The position numbers and the translations under genes were made by a program. Positions 1 to 8,900 of a stretch of 64,000 nt of DNA are shown here, piece by piece. Each line of letters starts with the position of its first letter. The stretch's first letter is position 1. Source of the DNA: CAKZNE01 sp040222435 (lineage in GTDB: Bacteria > Bacteroidota > Bacteroidia > Flavobacteriales > Schleiferiaceae); contig OZ243107.1 of assembly GCA_965212245.1 (NCBI GenBank), positions 1,426,001 through 1,490,000 on the forward strand, in the 5' to 3' direction. The notes beneath the pieces were generated by a model. The model had not been told where the DNA came from. It searched no databases and was given only the letters and a program-made list of their open reading frames with translations.

Positions 1-539
1 TGGCAGATGAAATCCGTACCGGTGCTATTCCAACCGATACTGCTGAGTTTGAAAGATCAGAAAGAGAAGTTAGTGACCGCATTGACCACTTGTTGAGCAA
101 TAATGGAGCGCATTCGGTAGATCATTTCCACAAGAAGCTTGGAAAGATCATGTGGGATAAATGTGGTATGGCCCGCAACGCGGAAGGGTTGAGACAAGCT
201 ATGCAGGAAATACAATCTTTACGCACCGATTTCTGGAAAGATGTGAAAGTTCCAGGTACCAGAAACTCTTTTAACCCTGAGTTGGACAAAGCCCTTCGGG
301 TAGCGGACTTCCTTGAACTGGGAGAGTTGATGTGTAAAGATGCTCTTATTCGTGAAGAATCGGCCGGAGGACACTTCCGGGAAGAATATCAAACCGAAGA
401 AGGTGAAGCATTAAGGCGTGATGAAGAATTTACTTTTGTATCGGCTTGGGAGTATAAAGGCGAACCAAAAGATGCCGAATTGCATAAAGAAGAATTGAAG
501 TTTGAGAATATTGAATTAAAGACCAGAAGTTATAAGTAG
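1..539 (+). CDS. sdhA: Succinate dehydrogenase flavoprotein subunit, C-terminal part (5' end outside window)
   Basis: The reading frame is open from base 3 to the stop at 537-539 and enters from outside the window, so only the last ~178 residues are visible. They match the helical and C-terminal capping region of SdhA/FrdA-type flavoproteins: the segment with KLGKIMWDKCGMARN, a RESAGGHFREEY stretch carrying the active-site-region arginine and histidine, and a final ELKTRSYK tail. The FAD domain is not in the window. SdhA oxidises succinate to fumarate at the membrane in the TCA cycle. sdhB follows after 30 bases in the same direction, so the two are almost certainly cotranscribed. The cytochrome b subunit, if adjacent, would lie upstream of the window. 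Confidence 0.95.
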   Translation, partial: ADEIRTGAIPTDTAEFERSEREVSDRIDHLLSNNGAHSVDHFHKKLGKIMWDKCGMARNAEGLRQAMQEIQSLRTDFWKDVKVPGTRNSFNPELDKALRVADFLELGELMCKDALIREESAGGHFREEYQTEEGEALRRDEEFTFVSAWEYKGEPKDAELHKEELKFENIELKTRSYK

Positions 540-569
540 GGTTTTGCTCTGCGTTTAAAAGACTTACAC

Positions 570-1322
570 ATGGATTTAAAATTAAAAGTTTGGCGTCAGC
601 CTAGTCAGAGAGACAATGGAAAACTGGAAGATTACCAGGTTTCCGGTATAGATGGTGATATGTCCTTCCTGGAAATGATGGATATTCTCAATGAGCAATT
701 GATTGAGAAAGGAGATGAGCCCGTAGCGTTTGACCATGACTGTCGTGAGGGTATTTGTGGAATGTGCTCCATGCAGATCAACGGAGAGCCACATGGTCCT
801 GAAAAAGCTACCACCACCTGTCAGTTGCATATGCGCAAGTTTAAAGATGGAGATACGATATACATTGAACCCTTTAGAGCTAAGGGTTTTCCGGTGTTAA
901 AGGACCTGGCGGTAGATCGCTCTGCGTTTGACCGCATCATACAGTCGGGAGGTTACATTTCTGCCAATACATCAGGAAATACACTGGATGCCAATGCAAT
1001 TCCGGTAGAAAAGGAAAAAGCAGATATGGCGTTTAACGCGGCTACATGTATTGGTTGCGGAGCTTGTGTAGCTGCCTGCCCCAACGCTTCTGCTATGCTG
1101 TTCGTGTCGGCTAAAGTTTCTCAGCTGGCCTTATTGCCGCAAGGAAAAGTCGAGGCATCTGACCGTGTACAGAATATGGTGCGGCAGATGGATTTGGAGG
1201 AGTTTGGTAACTGCTCCAACGTAGGAGCCTGCTCTTTGGAATGCCCTAAAGAAATCTCTTTAGACAATATTGCACGTATGAACCGTGAATATATGAGTGC
1301 TTCTGTTTCGGCCCGCAAATAA
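570..1322 (+). CDS. sdhB: Succinate dehydrogenase iron-sulfur subunit
   Basis: This 250-residue protein carries electrons from the SdhA flavin to quinone. All three iron-sulfur clusters can be assigned: a plant-type [2Fe-2S] set at C58, C63, C66 and C84; a ferredoxin-like set at C160, C163, C166 and C170 (CIGCGACVAAC); and a third set at C215, C221 and C225. Length and order fit SdhB/FrdB of the Bacteroidota type. It is the last gene of the sdh operon: a strong intrinsic terminator begins 27 bases after the stop. The ATG at 570 follows a short A/T-rich spacer with no clear Shine-Dalgarno sequence, as is usual in this phylum. Confidence 0.97.
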   Translation: MDLKLKVWRQPSQRDNGKLEDYQVSGIDGDMSFLEMMDILNEQLIEKGDEPVAFDHDCREGICGMCSMQINGEPHGPEKATTTCQLHMRKFKDGDTIYIEPFRAKGFPVLKDLAVDRSAFDRIIQSGGYISANTSGNTLDANAIPVEKEKADMAFNAATCIGCGACVAACPNASAMLFVSAKVSQLALLPQGKVEASDRVQNMVRQMDLEEFGNCSNVGACSLECPKEISLDNIARMNREYMSASVSARK

Positions 1323-1349
1323 AACCAAAACCTTATTTTAAAACATCAG

Positions 1350-1382
1350 CCCTTATCTGAAATAGCAGATAAGGGTTTTTTT
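1350..1382 (+). terminator. Intrinsic terminator of the sdh operon
   Basis: A perfect 10-bp stem (1350-1359 with 1366-1375, CCCTTATCTG / CAGATAAGGG), a 6-base loop and a run of seven T follow sdhB. Confidence 0.92.
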
Positions 1383-1397
1383 ATGAGTAGAAATGAA

Positions 1398-1423
1398 AAA
1401 CGGAAGGCGCAAGCCTTCCGTTT
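1398..1423. terminator. Second hairpin after sdh, terminator-like in both directions
   Basis: An 11-bp stem AAACGGAAGGC / GCCTTCCGTTT encloses a GCAA tetraloop. A-rich sequence precedes it and a short T run follows, so it could stop transcription from either side. It lies 16 bases after the main sdh terminator. Confidence 0.6.
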
Positions 1424-1763
1424 AGTTCCTTCCTTAACAAGGTATACTTGGAATTTGTAGATTACTAACCCTATTTCCCTAAAAATGAAGAATCCTCGTT
1501 AAGTGGAACTAAAATTAATCAAAAAAACCGTATCTCCAAGTTTTTTAATCGTTTTCTCAATAAAAAAGGCCGCCTGAAAGAGGCGGCCCAACGAAAACTA
1601 AAACATAAAAATGAAAAAACTTTACAAGCTCTTCACTTCAAATATATAATAAATTTAGTGTAATTAATAAAATTAGACCAACAAAAAAACCACTAATGGG
1701 CTTAGAGTGCAACCATTTACACCTTCCAAAATGAATTTATCCACAAAGAATTGTGAATTTGAC
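1424..1763. other. Gene-poor stretch with a hairpin and a 12-codon reading frame
   Basis: No convincing gene lies here. A strong GC-rich hairpin sits at 1568-1588 (GGCCGCCT, loop GAAAG, AGGCGGCC) with six A on its left, so it would terminate minus-strand transcripts. On the plus strand it precedes an A-rich leader and an ATG at 1611 that opens MKKLYKLFTSNI and stops at once. That resembles the start of a secreted protein's signal peptide and could be a gene relic or a leader peptide. A single DnaA-box-like TTATCCACA occurs at 1737-1745. The remainder is A/T-rich. Confidence 0.5.
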
Positions 1764-1794
1764 TTGTAATTTTAAAAATGATCCGTTAAATTTG
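1764..1794 (+). promoter_or_regulatory. Candidate Bacteroidota-type promoter
   Basis: TTG at 1764-1766, a 20-base spacer, then TAAATTTG at 1787-1794, matching the TTG / TAnnTTTG form. Transcription would start near 1800, ahead of the structured RNA and the nitrilase gene. Confidence 0.65.
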
Positions 1795-1800
1795 TTATAT

Positions 1801-1905
1801 ATTTAGGTGTTAGCGACAATTTACCTAAACATCCGAAGTTTCTATTAGGTGTTATTTGGTTAGTAATCTTGAAAGGGTCTTACTGTGTAAGGCCCTTTCT
1901 TTTTG
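1801..1905 (+). ncRNA. Candidate structured leader or small RNA ending in an intrinsic terminator
   Basis: Between the promoter at 1764-1794 and the start codon at 1928 lies ~105 nt bounded by a strong terminator. The terminator is a 13-bp stem with one G-U pair (1871-1883 with 1887-1899), followed by T-rich sequence from 1900. Upstream, ACCTAAA at 1823-1829 can pair with TTTAGGT at 1802-1808 or, in its ACCTAA part, with TTAGGT at 1845-1850. These two pairings exclude each other, as in attenuators and riboswitches. I do not recognise a known RNA family. It is either a leader controlling the downstream nitrilase by premature termination or an independent small RNA. The promoter and terminator are visible; the switching role is inference. 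Confidence 0.45.
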
Positions 1906-1927
1906 CCCGAACCTGAAAACTGAGAAA

Positions 1928-2704
1928 ATGAATGAACTTAATATCACCTTAGCACAGCCTTACTTGCATTGGGAGCAACCGCACCTGAATCGCAAACATT
2001 TTAATGCACTTTTAAAAGAGATTCATTCTACCGATTTGATCCTGTTGCCGGAAATGTTTAGCACTGGGTTTACCATGAAACCGTTAGACCTGGCGGAACC
2101 TGAAGATGGTGTTACCGTAAACTGGATGAAAGATCTGGCCCGGGAAAAGGAAGCAGCGGTTTGTGGTAGCCTAATTATATCCGAAGAGGAGGCTTTCTAC
2201 AACCGGCTTTTCTTTGTTCTTCCGGATGGCAGCATTAAAACGTATGACAAGCGACACTTATTTACCCTGGCCGGAGAAGAAAAAATATATACCGGGGGAA
2301 GTAAACGTTTGTTGGTCCAATATAAGGGTTGGAAGATCTTACCTTATGTATGTTATGACCTTCGTTTTCCGGTATGGTGCCGCAATACAGAGGAGGCTGA
2401 ATTGATGATTTTTGTAGCCAACTGGCCCCAACGGAGGTCACAGGCCTGGAAAAGTCTTTTAAGAGCTCGTTCTATTGAAAACATGTGTTATGTAGCTGGA
2501 GTGAACCGGGTGGGTAACGATGGAAATGACGTTTTTCACTCGGGGGACAGCGGCTTGTATAATGAAATGGGTGAGCTGATCTCAAATTTCAAACCGGGCC
2601 AGGAGGAGGTAAAGACATATACCCTTAAAAAGGACGCTGTCCACGCTTCCCGGGAGCGTTTTTCTTTTTTAAAGGATCGGGATCAATTTCATCTTGAGAT
2701 TTAA
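1928..2704 (+). CDS. Nitrilase-superfamily amidohydrolase (omega-amidase / YafV-like)
   Basis: This 258-residue protein has the carbon-nitrogen hydrolase triad: E42 in LPEMFSTGF, K108 in YDKRHLF and C142 in VCYDLRFP. The last is typical of the YafV/NIT2 omega-amidase branch, which hydrolyses alpha-ketoglutaramate or alpha-ketosuccinamate to the keto acid and ammonia. The ATG at 1928 is chosen because residue 1 then lines up with the family start; the frame is open further upstream, but that part would run through the terminator hairpin at 1871-1904. Its 3' end overlaps the convergent gene at 2625 by 80 bases. A terminator-like hairpin lies inside the last codons. Confidence 0.85.
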   Translation: MNELNITLAQPYLHWEQPHLNRKHFNALLKEIHSTDLILLPEMFSTGFTMKPLDLAEPEDGVTVNWMKDLAREKEAAVCGSLIISEEEAFYNRLFFVLPDGSIKTYDKRHLFTLAGEEKIYTGGSKRLLVQYKGWKILPYVCYDLRFPVWCRNTEEAELMIFVANWPQRRSQAWKSLLRARSIENMCYVAGVNRVGNDGNDVFHSGDSGLYNEMGELISNFKPGQEEVKTYTLKKDAVHASRERFSFLKDRDQFHLEI

Positions 2705-4304
2705 TTACCCACTCCAGTTCCAGATCCCAATTGGCACGTACCTGAATACCTTCGGTATACTTCAATATTTTTTCGGGTTGCCTCCGTTCAAAATAACTTC
2801 CTGAAGTCCACTGCCCGTCATCATTCTCATCTACTACTAATTGTGCCTGATAACTGCCGGGCTTAAAGTTACGTAGCTTAATGAGGGTGTTTCCGCTAAA
2901 CTTCTTCTCAAGGATTTTCTTTTTAGCCGGATCATAAATCTCCAATACATAAGAAGTGGCAGAATCTCCTGAAACACTAAAATCAAGGTTGCCTAAGTCA
3001 TCCCGGCCCAAAGTGGTGAAGGACCAATCAGCCGAATCATTTGTAGTGGTATACCATCCCTTTATAGCGCCCTGCATCATTTTCACTTTAAAACTCTTGG
3101 GTCTTTTGGCCGGCAGCAGATAGGTCGTAAGCAAATCTTTCCCCAGAAAAGCCTGTGTAGAAAAAGTATCTTTTTGAAATACCCGAAAAGAATCTGCATT
3201 AGCTAAAAGAAGTGGGAGGTTACTGCTGAGAAGAATACTGTCCTGAACCCGTAGCTCAGTTTGTTCAACAGTGAACTTAAGCTTTGGTTTTTGGAATTCA
3301 CGTAAAAACAAGCGCGCAGTATCATCAATGCCGTCATAACCACTTACCCGAAAAGACATTGAGTCTGCCTCTGCTTTAAACCAATAGGTAAGAGTATCCT
3401 TTTTAGGATTAAAGTCTAAGTAAACTGAATCGGGATCTGTTGATTTCTGAAGAGACTCGATCTTTATATCCGGTACGGGTTTGCTAAAGTTGAATGCAAT
3501 TTGTCCGAAACCGGAATGACGCGCACCATAAAACTTATAGTCAGGCTCTGATTTAAAACTTCGCAACACCAATGATTCTAAAGTATCAGAAGTAAACACC
3601 AATGAATCATTAAAGGCCACCTTTTCACCACTACCATTAAGTTTAAAATCCCCTCTCTGATCGTCAAAAGCCAGAAGCATAAATTTAGATGCCTTTAAGT
3701 TTTCCATCTTAAAAACCCCGCCTTCCTGAAGATAGGCGTAATAGGTAGGGATTTTTTTGTAGGGCAATGAATCCAGGTCCAGAGTGTCTGAATTTATCTC
3801 GTAAAGAGCTACCAGGAGGTCTTTATCACCTTCGTTGGTATAGGCATCATATACCCGTCCGCTTACTTCTAAGCTATCAATGTAAGTACCCGTGCTGAAA
3901 ACGTATTTGAAGTTCCGGTTTTCATTACCCTCGGTATAATCAGTAATGGAAGTGCCAAATGAAATGGTATAAGTGGTGTTGGCCAACAGGCTATCTTTCA
4001 GTTCAATGAAGATACGTCTTCCTTTCAATACTATTTCCGGCTTATTCTCCACCGGAGGCGATATCATAATTTGTTGTCCGGGACTTTTCAGGTTCAGGTA
4101 TTCGTTAAAAACCAGTTCAATGGAACGCCCTTTAAAGCGGGTGCTGAAATTGGGCGGAAAGGCAGTGTCCAATACAGGAGCAATTGTGTCCCGGGGCCCT
4201 CCGGACGGACTGGCACGACTTGCGCAGGAGCTAAGAAAGGCTTCAAAAAAAACGAAGACCAAACCTAATATTAGCAGGGTAAGGGGAAATCTAAAGCGCT
4301 CCAT
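2625..4304 (-). CDS. Ig-like-domain lipoprotein of unknown function
   Basis: This 559-residue protein has an N-terminal hydrophobic segment and a lipobox-like LSSCAS near residue 27, so it is probably a lipoprotein. After it comes a Big_5/SbsA-type Ig-like domain (about residues 35-145: GGPRDTIAPVL, FNEYLNLKSP, TTYTISFGTSITDYTEGN). Such proteins are common in Bacteroidota, with no established function. The rest looks like beta-sandwich sequence. It is transcribed away from the comF-like gene's side of the window and ends inside the opposite-strand nitrilase gene, an 80-base tail-to-tail overlap. Surface or periplasmic location is inferred. Confidence 0.8.
   Translation of the reverse strand: MERFRFPLTLLILGLVFVFFEAFLSSCASRASPSGGPRDTIAPVLDTAFPPNFSTRFKGRSIELVFNEYLNLKSPGQQIMISPPVENKPEIVLKGRRIFIELKDSLLANTTYTISFGTSITDYTEGNENRNFKYVFSTGTYIDSLEVSGRVYDAYTNEGDKDLLVALYEINSDTLDLDSLPYKKIPTYYAYLQEGGVFKMENLKASKFMLLAFDDQRGDFKLNGSGEKVAFNDSLVFTSDTLESLVLRSFKSEPDYKFYGARHSGFGQIAFNFSKPVPDIKIESLQKSTDPDSVYLDFNPKKDTLTYWFKAEADSMSFRVSGYDGIDDTARLFLREFQKPKLKFTVEQTELRVQDSILLSSNLPLLLANADSFRVFQKDTFSTQAFLGKDLLTTYLLPAKRPKSFKVKMMQGAIKGWYTTTNDSADWSFTTLGRDDLGNLDFSVSGDSATSYVLEIYDPAKKKILEKKFSGNTLIKLRNFKPGSYQAQLVVDENDDGQWTSGSYFERRQPEKILKYTEGIQVRANWDLELEWVIKSQDEIDPDPLKKKNAPGKRGQRPF
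2643..2670 (+). terminator. Terminator-like hairpin inside the end of the nitrilase gene
   Basis: CGCTTC and GGAGCG form a 6-bp stem with a 3-base loop, followed by TTTTTCTTTTTT at 2659-2670. The structure ends 34 bases before the stop codon, so it is either inefficient or a chance product of codons for FSFL. Confidence 0.4.
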
Positions 4305-4380
4305 TCAATAACTTTACTTTCGGGTTGCAAATATTGGCAATTTTTAAGCCAATCCTCTACAGGCTGCTTTCAGAATTTGA

Positions 4381-5073
4381 TCAAGGGGCGTAAGCCAAAG
4401 TAAACAAAGATATTTTCAGAGCTGGTATTTCCAGCAATCTTGATGCGGCTGCCTCCAGGGTTGAACCTGTGGTAACCACATCATCCACCAGTAACACATG
4501 CCGGTCAGTCAGGTCTTCCGGCTGGTTTACTTCAAAAACATGTTCTACATTTAACCAGCGCGCAAAACGTGATTTGCGTGTTTGTGAAGAAGAACGGGTA
4601 ACCCTGACGAGCTTATCTGTAATTACAGGTATACCCATAATTGTTGCGAGACCATTTGCTACAGATTCACTTTGATTATAACCACGCTTACTTTGCTTGG
4701 TGGGGTGAAGTGGCACGGGTAGAATGACGTCAATTCCTTTCGGAAAATCATCAGCTATTAAATCTGTTCCGGCCATACGGCCCAGCCTTACTCCTACCTC
4801 AGGAAAATTATTGTACTTCAAATTATGGATGAGTGATTGGACAATTCCTTTTTTTTGAAAATAGAGATAAGCGGTAGCCTTTTGAAAAGGGATACGGGCG
4901 GTAAAAAGATGGAAGATAGGGTTGTTGTATTGTTTGTGAAAGTTGGTTTTGGGTAGTTCAGCCAGACAATTCAGACAAATAAGTTTCTCCTGATTTACCA
5001 ATGGCTGTGTGCATCCCAGGCAGACCTCCGGATAAAAAACACTTATAAAATCATGCAGCCATTGAACTTTCAC
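4381..5073 (-). CDS. ComF-family phosphoribosyltransferase-like protein
   Basis: The 230-residue product has the ComF plan. An N-terminal zinc-binding region carries paired cysteines (CLGCTQ and CLNC, residues 18-36), and a PRTase domain follows with the PRPP-binding loop LLVDDVVTTGSTLEAAA near residue 195. KRGYNQSE is the characteristic ComF signature. ComF proteins are linked to DNA uptake in competent bacteria; their exact reaction is unsettled. The start codon is GTG at 5073. A divergent promoter for the next plus-strand gene lies in the 36-base gap upstream. Confidence 0.9.
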   Translation of the reverse strand: MKVQWLHDFISVFYPEVCLGCTQPLVNQEKLICLNCLAELPKTNFHKQYNNPIFHLFTARIPFQKATAYLYFQKKGIVQSLIHNLKYNNFPEVGVRLGRMAGTDLIADDFPKGIDVILPVPLHPTKQSKRGYNQSESVANGLATIMGIPVITDKLVRVTRSSSQTRKSRFARWLNVEHVFEVNQPEDLTDRHVLLVDDVVTTGSTLEAAASRLLEIPALKISLFTLAYAP

Positions 5074-5090
5074 GCTTTAATTTAATTTTG
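5062..5090 (+). promoter_or_regulatory. Candidate promoter for the coiled-coil membrane protein gene
   Basis: TTG at 5062-5064, an 18-base spacer and TAATTTTG at 5083-5090. It overlaps the first codons of the divergent comF-like gene. The downstream ATG is at 5110. Confidence 0.6.
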
Positions 5091-5109
5091 ATGCTATAAT
5101 TTAACCAAA

Positions 5110-5967
5110 ATGAGCGAGAAAAAAACGGTAGACCGGAAAGGCGTGTATTACGTCTTGCTTATCGTCCTGTTGGGGCTGATCATCACCACCTTTTTTTTAT
5201 ACCGGTACCAGGAAGATAATAAGAACCTGGGAGTGCATAAACGGGTGCTGATGGAACGCCTGGCTGATGCTTTAACAGAGTATAAATCACTGAAGACAGA
5301 AAATGATAGCCTGAGCCGTCTGATCGAAGCAGACCAGAATCAGATCCTGAGTCTTATGGACAGTATTTCATACGTTTCCGTTCGTGATCGTGATAAGCTG
5401 GTAAGCTTTGAGGAGACTTTTGAACGCGTACGTAAAGAGTTGATTGGCCTGCGCTTTAAAGTAGATTCCTTAACTCTTGTAAACGATAGCCTGATCAATG
5501 AAAACCGGGCGATGAATGTCCGGGCCTCTCAACTGGAGAGCAGCAACAAAGAATTGGAAGGTGCCATTGCCAGTAATGCCGGTTTAAAGATTAATTCGTT
5601 TCGGGTGGATGCCATCAATGAAAAGAGAGGGACTGAGAATATTACCAGCAGTAACTTTTGGACGGATTACCTGAAAGTGTGTTTTACAGTAGTTGAAAAT
5701 ACCCTGGCTGAAAAAGGCTCCCGCCCAGTGTACATCCGGGTAATAAATCCAGACCGTACGATTATGACCAACAATGATAAAACGCAATTTATAGAATTGG
5801 AAAATGCACGGCTATTCTATACAATAAAACAGACCGTTGATTATCAGGGTTCTATATTGAACGAGTGTTACCAGGTGAAGCGTGAAGACTTTGATGAAGG
5901 TACTTACCTGGTGGAGCTGTATTTAGACGGTAAAAAACAAGCTTCGGCACAGTTGATACTGGATTAG
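5110..5967 (+). CDS. Membrane-anchored coiled-coil protein of unknown function
   Basis: The 285-residue protein has one transmembrane segment at about residues 13-31 (YYVLLIVLLGLIITTFFLY). A long heptad-rich coiled coil follows, roughly residues 45-155, with repeated LxxENDSL patterns. The C-terminal globular domain (about 165-285) is predicted to be beta-rich and contains VCFTVVENTLAEKGSRPVY. Similar proteins occur across Flavobacteriia and are sometimes labelled chromosome-segregation-like because of the coiled coil, but I see no support for that role. It is probably anchored in the inner membrane with the bulk in the periplasm. Its stop codon shares bases with the stop of the convergent gene. 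Confidence 0.75.
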   Translation: MSEKKTVDRKGVYYVLLIVLLGLIITTFFLYRYQEDNKNLGVHKRVLMERLADALTEYKSLKTENDSLSRLIEADQNQILSLMDSISYVSVRDRDKLVSFEETFERVRKELIGLRFKVDSLTLVNDSLINENRAMNVRASQLESSNKELEGAIASNAGLKINSFRVDAINEKRGTENITSSNFWTDYLKVCFTVVENTLAEKGSRPVYIRVINPDRTIMTNNDKTQFIELENARLFYTIKQTVDYQGSILNECYQVKREDFDEGTYLVELYLDGKKQASAQLILD

Positions 5968-8900
5968 AAGAAGGCCTTCACCTGCAAGCTTCCTAAATGT
6001 ATCGGTAAGGTATCTTCACTGATGCGGCCGTTGTAATTCAAGCTTATTAAAAGGTTTTTACGAAGGGTACGTTGAAGTGTGAGGTTCCAGGTAGCGTTTT
6101 CTCCTGGTCTTAAGCCTTCCAGCATTTCAAAAGCAGCTGGATTATTACTGTTTCCACTAAAGGCATTTAAAATATAATTACCCTGCAGCAGCATCGAGAA
6201 AGTTTCGGCCAGGTTATAACTTAACTCTACACCAAAATCCTGTTTATTCAGACCAGTTGATTCTTCTGAGGTACTTCCGTTTTGATTACTCCAGTTGTAC
6301 TTGCCTGTAATCACAAATTTATCTGCGGGCTGAAAAGCAAGCGAATATTCATTGGCTAGTTCATCAATACCAAAATTGCGTCTTTCAAAATTGCCTGAGC
6401 TGTTGTTTTTGGCAATAACAGCTACCTGTGTACGGAACAAAAGGGCTTGGGTAAACTGGTAGCGCAGACCCAGGTTATTCTCTACTATATACCTGCGCTC
6501 TATGCCAAAACTAAGCAGGTTGCGGCTATCGCTGGTGCGATACGTATAATCCATACCAAAGCGGGTGGAAGAGCGATTAAAGAAAACCGTATTGCGAAAA
6601 GAGTTATTTAAGGCTACAATAAGACTGTCGTTATAAATGGACTTAAAAGGGTTGAGGTTATTGGAATTTTCGGTGAGCAGTGTTTTCCGGTCCAGCTGAT
6701 AATTAAACAGGATAGAAAATTGCGCCAGGGTTTTACGAAGGTCTTCTTTTTGTTTCCAATTGAGAGGGGCGTTTATATTGAGGTTTTCCCCGAACTTGTT
6801 TAAGCTGGTTCTTACAAATTCATTACTGGGTGTAAAAACCCGCACGTAACGGGCCAGGTCGGGAGTAGGGGCAATTTCAAATTCATCCAGTTCCTTTATA
6901 CCATTGCCGTTGTAATCGGTGTGTGTATAAGTTCCGGTTCCGGCCGGAACCTCTACATAACTAAACGATCTGCGGGGTTCCGTACCAGCTCCGCTTTCAT
7001 AAAAAGTGGTGCTCGTTATGGCGTTTCCCCAAAAGCGTTGGGTGTAATTGGCCCGGCTTGTGATGGTTTGTTCTACTATTTTTTCTTCTGGAAAAAACAC
7101 TTTCAGATTTCGAATATTCCCGAATAATTGTACACGGCTGTTAAATGAAGTGACCCATGAGGAACGGAAACCATAGGCATTTACTTCAGAAAAATTCTGA
7201 AAGCGCCCCTCTGACGCTGTGTCGTCAAAACGCTTTAAAAAATACAGTTCCGCAAAACTTTCGGCTGTATCACCAATCCCCGTAAATAAACTGTATTCCA
7301 AAAAACGGTAACTGTTTTTCCTTAGCGTATCTGTACCGTTGCGTATTCTGCGGTTCAGCTCACCTTCGGAACGCAGCCCGATCCAAAACCCGGGTGTGAG
7401 GTAATGCGTGAAAGAACCATTTTCTCTGAAAAAGTCGGATTGACCCAGACTGTCTTTAGAACTAAGCCATGAAGCAGAAAACCCACCTACATCTTCAGCG
7501 GTTTTTAAACGGCCGGACAGCGTATTACGGAATCCGGAATAGCCCTTAAATGAAAGATGATCCAGATCATAGGCCAGCTGGCTGCTATCTCCTTTTATAC
7601 CCAGTGTAGCCCCGCTAAGTTGTACGGCCCCGTCAAAATTTAAGGGGAGGTTCCAATCCCTGGCAAATTCAACGTTTCGTATCCGTTCAATAGTCCGGAA
7701 GTTTTCCTGGTTAAACTCATAGCGCAAAGCAGAAAACCATTCAGTTTTACCGAATTTTCCTTTAATGTCATATTCAAATTTACCGGCTCCACCTATATCG
7801 TTGGCTTCATCTTGGTCTGAGAACAGATTGAGATCGTTTTTACTTACCGCCAGGTCTACCCGCAATTTTTGATTATCCGTAATCAGAGCTTCAGTTTCAG
7901 CCGTAAGTATTTGCAACTGGTTGGGGGCGGTAAGTTGCTTTACGGGTTCATAAGCCCCCTGGGGTGCCCCGTTTAACGGGGGAACCCACCTGAAAACCCT
8001 TCCGTTGGCGTTGTTCTGCGCCTGTATATAATTACCGCGATTAGTACCCACAAAAGTGAAGGCAGCCTGGTAAAGAGTCAGCGTACTATCAATAGAGTAC
8101 ACCAGTATTGAATCTACACCCAGTGAGTCGGTAAGGCGATACAATACAATATCATCCCTGAAGGCAGAGGGTTGAATGGTAGACACCAAAGCTTCATCCA
8201 ATTGATCTCCGGCATTACTTAGAATCTGTTTTTCTTGATCTGATAACTCCTGGGTAAGGGGTTGGTTTTTGCTGTCCTGTTCGGTGTAAAACTGAACACT
8301 GGTCTTAACCCGGTTATTCTCAAAGCCAGTACTTCCAAAAGCTACAGAGCGCAGGAAGTTTTGCTCGGTGTACTGGAATTCCACCACCACCCGGCTTTCT
8401 TTGGTAATAGGCCGGAGGGATGTAAAGGTAATTTCTCCCGCATTGTAATCTATCACATAATCATTCTGCTGGCCGCGCTTCATCAATATGCCATTGATGT
8501 ACACCCGTTCTGAGCCTGAAATAATAATCACAAAGCGCTCACCATTAACGCCTACTAACTTATAGGGTCCCTGGTTACCTTCCTGCCCCTGAAATCGGTT
8601 TCGTGAAAACTTTCCCCGGGCTATACCACCTTGCGCAATAATAGGAATCCGGGCGTCATCACCTACCGGAACCCCGGTAAATACTCCTGCTCCACTGATG
8701 CGCTTGTCAAATTTCAGGAAATGGTTAGTGGTGGAGGTCATGTTGTAATCACCTGCACGTAAGAGGCCAAAATCAGTATTTTCCAGTTCAATATAAACCC
8801 GGTCAAACTCCCGTAATTGTTGAGTATAACCATCTGACTGAACGGGAATATTGTTATCTGTTATGGTGGCCCGGATCTCAGTGTTATTGCCCAGCATCCC

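Noticed and set aside
1737..1745. TTATCCACA, a perfect DnaA-box consensus in an A/T-rich gap
   Set aside because: It is a single box with no cluster, no dnaA/dnaN nearby and no visible unwinding repeats. One nine-base match per 64 kb can be chance.
1856..1927. 24-residue N-terminal extension of the nitrilase
   Set aside because: It would be encoded by the terminator hairpin and does not fit the family's usual N-terminus.
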